Shown: positions 58,478 through 64,000 of the stretch, one piece after another
Numbering within the stretch: position 1 is the first letter of the stretch
Layout: every line of letters begins with the position of its first letter
Source of the DNA: Paramecium octaurelia
Taxonomy: Eukaryota > Ciliophora > Oligohymenophorea > Peniculida > Parameciidae
NCBI GenBank assembly: GCA_905182995.1
Contig: CAJJDP010000122.1
Span: 293,136 to 357,135 of the forward strand
Reading direction: 5' to 3'
DNA: 64,000 bases
Notes under the pieces: model-generated
The model's input: the letters and a program-made list of their open reading frames with translations, nothing else
Told to the model about the DNA's origin: nothing
Databases searched by the model: none
Translations under genes and position numbers: made by a program

Positions 58478-59775
58478 TCATTAGATACCTATATAAGGAT
58501 TCTGTATTTAATGTTGCTGTTGCAATTATGCCAATTATTATTCTTATAAATACAGATCCTTCTTCTTCTTATATTTACAACCTCCGACGATCAATCCAAA
58601 CAAAGCTAAGACAGAAATTATTATTGGAGCCAAAATATGAACCAATAATGATCCAGCTGGTGCATATAAATTTCTATAAACTGAAATGGTTTGCAATGGA
58701 ATAGTTTATTTAATGGTTCCAAAATTGATTATAGCAGTCGTTCGAATATTGTACTTTCCTTACGTGTAGCCTGGAAAATCTGTAACCAATTCATTGATTC
58801 CATACGTGCTATATGATACATTGTATGTGCTTGTATAATAGGAATTGTATTGCCTCCAAATATCAGTATCTCCATAAGCACAAATTATCTCCCTTTACTC
58901 TGAACCATCATAACCAACTGTTACACGAAGTTCAATTTATTCATAATTCTAGACTTAAAAAGCTGGAAACCTGATAAATATTTTATCCCCTTTTACTTCA
59001 GCAGAAGGTGTTAGATAGTAATTTGTAATATAAGTATTTATTTCCTTTAAATCCTATAATTATGCTCTTTGGTACTAATTTTGTAGATTAATTATTTACT
59101 TTAATAAAAACATCAGGGGATTCGTAATTCATTTATTCTAATCTATAGTAAAAACTTCCGTTGGTTGTATTAAAAACATCATAGAAGAATTTATTGTTGT
59201 TAGTTCCTGATAAATTTCTATATAGCCCAAACTAATCATATGTCTTAGCTTCAATTTTGGATCTAGAAGTTGGGCATTTCAGAATTTCAACATACACAGT
59301 AGATGGATAAGATACCTACAAACTGAAGTCATTCAAAGTGTAGTAGAGGCCTTAAGTGGTTGCTTTATTAACAGTCAAAGCAGTCTTATATGAAGATTAG
59401 GTATTAGTTAAGAAATCATAACTTTGAATTCTCATAGAGTTGTTGTAATTGTTGACTTAGATAGTAGCATATTCATCTGTAAAATCATTCGATAAAGTAA
59501 TAGTGAAGTTCTTATCAGAACATTTATACTGTTATCTTTGTGATGGAGTTACAACCAAATTAGTGTAGTTGTATGCTAACCAAAGGTCAGATTAGTAGCC
59601 CTTAGTATTGTAAATTATTAATTACATCGCATCTGAGACTCAATTAATAAACTGGGTGATTAGCAAAGAATTCCAAAGTTGTTCTACTTAAATCTCCAGA
59701 ATTTATTTGAAATGTAAAAGAATTACTACATTGCACTACAGCTAGGTATAGAATGAATGTATATACAAATTTCAT
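58478..59775 (-). CDS. Type I membrane protein with large extracellular domain
   Basis: ATG 59775 opens a signal peptide (MKFVYTFILYLAVVQCSNS) and the gene ends at TGA 58480-58478. The extracellular part of about 320 residues is rich in Tyr, Thr, Asn and Ser with many N-glycosylation sequons (NYTN, NNS, NLS, NTTNGS, NQS) and few Cys. A transmembrane helix (LVHILAPIIISVLALFGLIV) is followed by a basic stop-transfer (KYKKKKD) and a Gln-rich tail. One frame change just after the signal region (about 59630-59655) and one near 59010 need introns that I did not place precisely. It may be a surface or endomembrane glycoprotein of a ciliate-specific family. Confidence 0.75.
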
Positions 59776-60904
59776 TATTATTTTTTTATCATATAATTCA
59801 TTCAAAATACGATTTTGAAACAATGAGAGTTTGTGCAATATGGATTTTGTTAATTAAAAACATTAAAATTCAATCTCAATTATATATCTCTAGTCACATA
59901 TTTCTGATTAATAAATTCAGGTTTATTTGTGCCTAAAAGTATTCTCAAAATCCTTAGCTAAATTCTAAATATTAATTATATATATTTTACTATCTTTTAT
60001 AATATAGATCTCTATAATTGTAAAATTAATAAATATTTCTAATTTAGAAGCGGGGGATCTAATGATGTTTATGGATTAAAATATGAGAAATGGTTTGAGA
60101 TAAATGAGAATACTAATGGGTATTTATCATTTATTAATTTAATTAGAAGAAATTTTTAGTTCATACTTGCTGGAGAATAGAGGGATGGAATTAAATAAGG
60201 AAGATGAAATATTTAATATAAAGAAACAGATTGATACTTTTATAAAAGAATGTAATATCAATCTTTAAATAAAGAAGCGGAGGAGAATACAATGAAAATG
60301 GATATAAGGATGGTGATTGAATTGAATTGCATTCGAAATAAGAGTAAATCATTTATAAAATATTTTAAGAGATGAAATTATTACCCATTCTTGCAAATAT
60401 CTCTTGGGAAAATACATAGGAGGATTCATGGATTTTTTTGGCTTATATGAGAATGAATTTATTATAAAAATTTCATCACAATCTAATTTATAATATATCA
60501 TCAGATTCACAATTTACTAAAATATAATAATATGACTTTGTATTTAGTATTGAAAATTAACTTTGACCTTCTATTCTTACATGGATCTGAAGATTAATTT
60601 ACTTTAATTCTCAGTATTATATTAATACTGTAGGAAGTCATAACGTTAATTAATTATATTTATTTAATGCTAAAAGCATTATCAGATCGTCTCAGTTTTC
60701 TTTTTACCTAAATTCATGTTGGACATTTTATTTTAGAAAACATTTTTCTACTGAAAACTAAATTCCTTGCTACTATATGCTTGAAAAATTTTGGCAAAAT
60801 ATTGTTGTGCTTTTCTATAAAAGAAAATAATAATTAGACAAAATTTTTGTAATTAATGAAAAATATTTATAAAAAAATTATCACTTAATATTAGAATTAA
60901 CTTA
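59776..60904. other. Intergenic region containing a decayed repeat gene
   Basis: About 1.1 kb between two minus-strand secretory genes. Apart from the fragment at 60050-60360 (listed separately) only A+T-rich DNA is seen. Confidence 0.4.
60050..60360 (+). pseudogene. Relic of a GxYxxxGxKxGxW-repeat gene
   Basis: Two phrases recall ciliate proteins made of GG-x-Y-x-x-x-G-x-K-x-GxW-IEL repeats: SNDVYGLKYEKWFEINEN near 60060-60110 and SGGEYNENGYKDGD near 60290. In the second the codon expected for Trp is TGA, a stop, and IELHSKQEQ follows in frame. The pieces lie in different frames with no start codon. I read this as a pseudogene fragment. Confidence 0.45.
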
Positions 60905-62258
60905 TCATTATCTGCTAATAAATTCTTGGAACATTTGGAAAGCATTAGCCCTTTAATCATAAGGAACCAAATGACCTGCACCTCTGATGATATACAGAGT
61001 TAAATAGTTGTACTCCATGATCCACCCAGCCAATTATTTGGTCTCCTTATTTGCGAAAGGTGTTCTTGATATTAATGTAATACCATCAATTAGTTTCAAG
61101 GATGCAAGAGTGTAATCAATGCTTACAATATCATCCGAATTTCCAGAGTATTGAAGTATTTTTATTCCATTTTCAAACAGATATTTCATCAATACATGAC
61201 TATCCTTATCTCTGTTAAATCCAAAAAAAACTTCCATACTACAAGCTTCCCAAGTTCTCTCCTCTGGGATTCTCAATTTACTCTTTACTTCTGGATTATT
61301 AAAGAAATTGTTTAAGGGTCCAACATCAATGCATGGGGCTTCTTCAGAGTCCCGAATTGTTCTATACTTTCCTTTCTATTCGATTGAGGAATCTCCATAA
61401 CAATATCCATATACATCGTAAGGATTTAAATCTTTCATTACTATTGCTTATGTCTCCAATGCTTTCTAACAACTTGCAGATTGAGGTGATCTCAAACATG
61501 AATTATGCATAACATTTTATGTAACAATATCGTAGAAATTTCTTTTTACCATATATTCTCTATTCCATAAATCAAAAAAGTCATCATCGTTAACCAAAAC
61601 ACCATTTCCTACAAGTATTCCTTTCAAGTTTATTCTATTTTATCCTTCCTTGTTTTTATTTACAATTACTTCTGCAGTACAAGGAACATACATCCCTAAA
61701 AAAATTGATCATAATTCTACCTGAATACGATTCTCCTCCAATCCACATTTCTCTGTCTTTGTAATCCTAAAATCCATCTAGCCAAGTCCTTATGGCTTCG
61801 TAGGAATCTTTTCCTGTATTAGTATCACTCCACTCATAATCTTCATCGTGGAGCTCCGAATACCCAACCCCAGCAGGAATGTCTAAATATAATATATTTG
61901 CCAATTTGTGTAAGGTATATGGATTTTAAGTATAGACAAATTCTTAACTAAATTTTTCTCTCACATAAGGTCCTATTTCTGAAATCAAACCCAACATACA
62001 AGAACATCCTGGCCCGCCTCCATACCATACAATCAGTGGTTTATTCTCAGGACTTTCAATGCTTTCCATAAATATATAATGGATTTTCCTAAACTTAATC
62101 AGTATTTATACTATTTCCCTTCATATATCTCAACAAATCCGCTGTAAGTTTTAAAATTATACTCTGGATAAAACGGCCATTCCTTTACTTCATCATCTAT
62201 TGGATTTAAGCACAATATTGAATTCAATATCAATACCAAAAAAATCAAATTTCTCATT
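60905..62258 (-). CDS. Serine carboxypeptidase (peptidase family S10)
   Basis: ATG 62258 starts a signal peptide (MRNLIFLVLILNSILC); the stop is TGA 60907-60905. Introns interrupt the first half. It has YSGFVEIYEG near the mature N-terminus, PLIVWYGGGPGCSCMLGL (oxyanion region), the nucleophile motif GGESYSGR, the Asp region ILQYSGNSDDIVS and the His region GAGHLVPYDQRANAF, so the Ser-Asp-His triad is complete. The length fits the family. In ciliates such enzymes digest protein in phagosomes and lysosomes. GGPGCS and GESYSG are exact family hallmarks. Confidence 0.92.
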
Positions 62259-62605
62259 TTATTATTCTAATTTCATTATTTATTTTATTGATTCATATAA
62301 TGATCGTTGATGTCATCGTTGTATAATATCAACTCACTATTTTATCAATTAATTCATCTCGATTACATTAAGATAATTACAATAAGACCAATATTGATAG
62401 AAAATCTTTGATGTGAGAAACCATAACACAAAAATCCAGATAGCAGGATATCTAACAAAATTAAGCATCATTCAAAATATCAATAAACAAATATTTTTAT
62501 AAAGGCAAACATTAATCACAATCTATTTTGAATTAATCTCTACGAATACAACAATTAAAAATAGCCTGTTCTGAAAAATAGAAACTTTTAATATTGTCTA
62601 TCAAA

Positions 62606-62782
62606 ATGGATAATAAAGAAAATATAGAACACAAAAATCAACATGAAATGCCTAAGATTCAATATTTCTCATATTTTCGAGGCAAGTTGATGTTTAAGGA
62701 TGAATATAAATTAGTCATCATATATTATCGATATGACAAAGGGATTATTCCTCCTTGTGATTTTTGTGGGCGTTATTCGTGA
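62606..62782 (+). CDS. Possible small protein with a CxxC motif
   Basis: ATG 62606 (MDNKENIEHKNQHEMPKIQY) gives 58 codons to TGA 62780-62782 without Gln stop-codon reassignment. It ends in IIPPCDFCGRYS, a short CxxC. The codon pattern looks coding, yet length and the lack of neighbours leave doubt. It may be the first exon of a longer gene or a relic. Confidence 0.35.
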   Translation: MDNKENIEHKNQHEMPKIQYFSYFRGKLMFKDEYKLVIIYYRYDKGIIPPCDFCGRYS

Positions 62783-63656
62783 TTTTTGAGTCTAATAAAA
62801 ATTACTTAGGAATAATTTATCAAAATTGGTTATTAAAAGCAATCTGTTTATTAAAATTCAACAATTATTGTAAGATTATTTCATCATTTATTATGAAAAT
62901 GCTTTAATTCTAGTTAATAACAGATACATATAAAAACTATTGCTAAATATGTTACATATTTACCTATAAATTAATAAATATTTCCAATAAACTTTTTCAA
63001 CTATAATTCCATATTTTTATAATATTTATTTATTTTTGTTTTCATCTTTTTTTCCATCAATTTTCTTGATTTTCATAATAAAAACAAAATTGGTATTTAT
63101 GATTTCATAAATCTAATATATTTCCCTATACTTTTCCATTTATACTAAGTTCTTTTAATTTCTTTATCTACACATTCTTATTCTTTTCAGTTAATTTAAA
63201 CATATTATATATTTGTTTTCATTATTAACTATCATTTTTTCTAAAACCCGATTTGTAGTTAATAAAATCTTTATTTTAAATATATTGAACTATTTGATAT
63301 TCACAAAATGATTTTAATAAATTCATATTATGTTGTATGTATTAGCTTTTAAGTTGATCCACCTTTAAGGTAAAATTTCATAATACAATATTTAACAATA
63401 AATATAGTTTTCAAATTATAAATCTACATGTTTCTACAACTTTATGAAAATAAACCTAAGAAAATCCAAAATGATTTTGAAAATTCAAAAACCATATAAT
63501 CCCAAAATCAAATGACTGTTTTGAGAAAGCTTTCTTTTTTTAACTAGCACAATAAATGAAGAATGATACAATTAATTGGCTATATAAACTATTAAAAACC
63601 ATATTACATATATCTGATATTATTATGATAATAGTTATTATTATTGATTTCAGAAA
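62783..63656. other. A+T-rich stretch, nothing recognised
   Basis: About 870 bp with very low G+C and only short frames on both strands. No repeat or RNA gene is evident. It separates the small CxxC frame from the edge gene. Confidence 0.4.
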
Positions 63657-64000
63657 TCATAACTCCATATAATCTCCTTCTGCATCTTTTCGTGTCCTCT
63701 CTAATTATTGTTCCAGTCTTCTCTTCAGATCTGTATTAGGTTTACTTTCCAAGATATCACTAAAGTTTATTTCATGAAATTCATATAAATGCAAAAGTCT
63801 AAATTTCCTTTTGAAATGAATTAGCATTTGCTAGTAATCAACTCTTAAGATTATTTGGTAAATTCATAAATGTAGAGTTTTTTTTTTTATGAATTTCCTT
63901 AATTTTTTCTACCTCCCTGTATCTAAGTTAACTCTTTACAATAAGTTAATTTTAGAATCCTCTTCATACTTTACTTCCAATAACATTGATTTTGTTTTAT
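63657..64000 (-). CDS. C-terminal part of a gene running off the right edge
   Basis: The last exon is clear: HFKRKFRLLHLYEFHEINFS, ESKPNTDLKRRLEQQLERTR, ending at TGA 63659-63657. An ATG at 63827 could start a 56-residue protein. Coding character upstream (SMLLEVKYEEDSKINLLQ at 63930-63990) suggests instead that this is the 3' exon of a longer gene entering from the right, with unplaced introns in 63830-63930. The function is unknown. Confidence 0.45.

Noticed and set aside
1-64000. Bacterial or viral origin of the window
   Set aside because: Pervasive TAA/TAG glutamine codons, tiny introns and eukaryote-only families (PKG, centrin, copine, SFT2) exclude it.

Overview
The window is protein-coding DNA of a ciliate nucleus, most likely Paramecium or a close relative. 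Almost every recognisable gene reads through many TAA and TAG codons as glutamine and ends only at TGA. Coding stretches are joined by very short introns (19 to about 34 nt, GT...AG). The DNA is strongly A+T-rich and genes lie 7 to 130 bp apart on both strands. With the standard code the genes fall into fragments; with the ciliate code I could close more than twenty full-length models whose spliced length is an exact multiple of three.

Layout. 0-15.5 kb: an edge fragment, a 1618-residue secreted acidic Gln-rich protein, an enolase-superfamily enzyme, then a tight minus-strand run (pseudokinase-MORN protein, membrane RING-H2 E3 ligase, a 746-residue conserved unknown, another unknown). 15.5-23.7 kb: a cyclic-nucleotide-type K+ channel, a secreted glycosidase-like protein, a cGMP-dependent protein kinase and a SNIP1/Pml1-like FHA protein. 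23.7-30.9 kb: several unknowns, a sperm-tail PG-rich (SHIPPO) protein, centrin and SFT2. 30.9-39.4 kb: six adjacent minus-strand genes (H-type-lectin-like secreted protein, MORN protein, copine, coiled-coil protein, ULK/ATG1-like kinase, unknown). 39.4-42.5 kb: a sparse stretch, then a small GRDxY-motif protein and an RRM-KH protein.

42.5-53.7 kb is the oddest region: a UDP-sugar pyrophosphorylase and two mitochondrial ADP/ATP carrier paralogues occur on inverted-repeat arms around a 452-bp spacer. The inverted repeat is present twice, with the spacer in opposite orientations, and the copies are joined at a single undetermined base (49239). The right arm ends at another single n (53747). This is either a flip-flop palindrome or an assembly joining of the two isomers.

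54.5-64 kb: an RBR-type E3 ligase, a B-box/SPRY-like protein, a FAM13-type protein, a type I membrane protein, a serine carboxypeptidase, a decayed repeat gene and an edge fragment.

No rRNA, tRNA, CRISPR, transposase or telomeric repeat was recognised. Cilium- and signalling-related families (PKG, cyclic-nucleotide channel, centrin, SHIPPO, copine, MORN) are prominent but are not an operon; their proximity reflects gene density.
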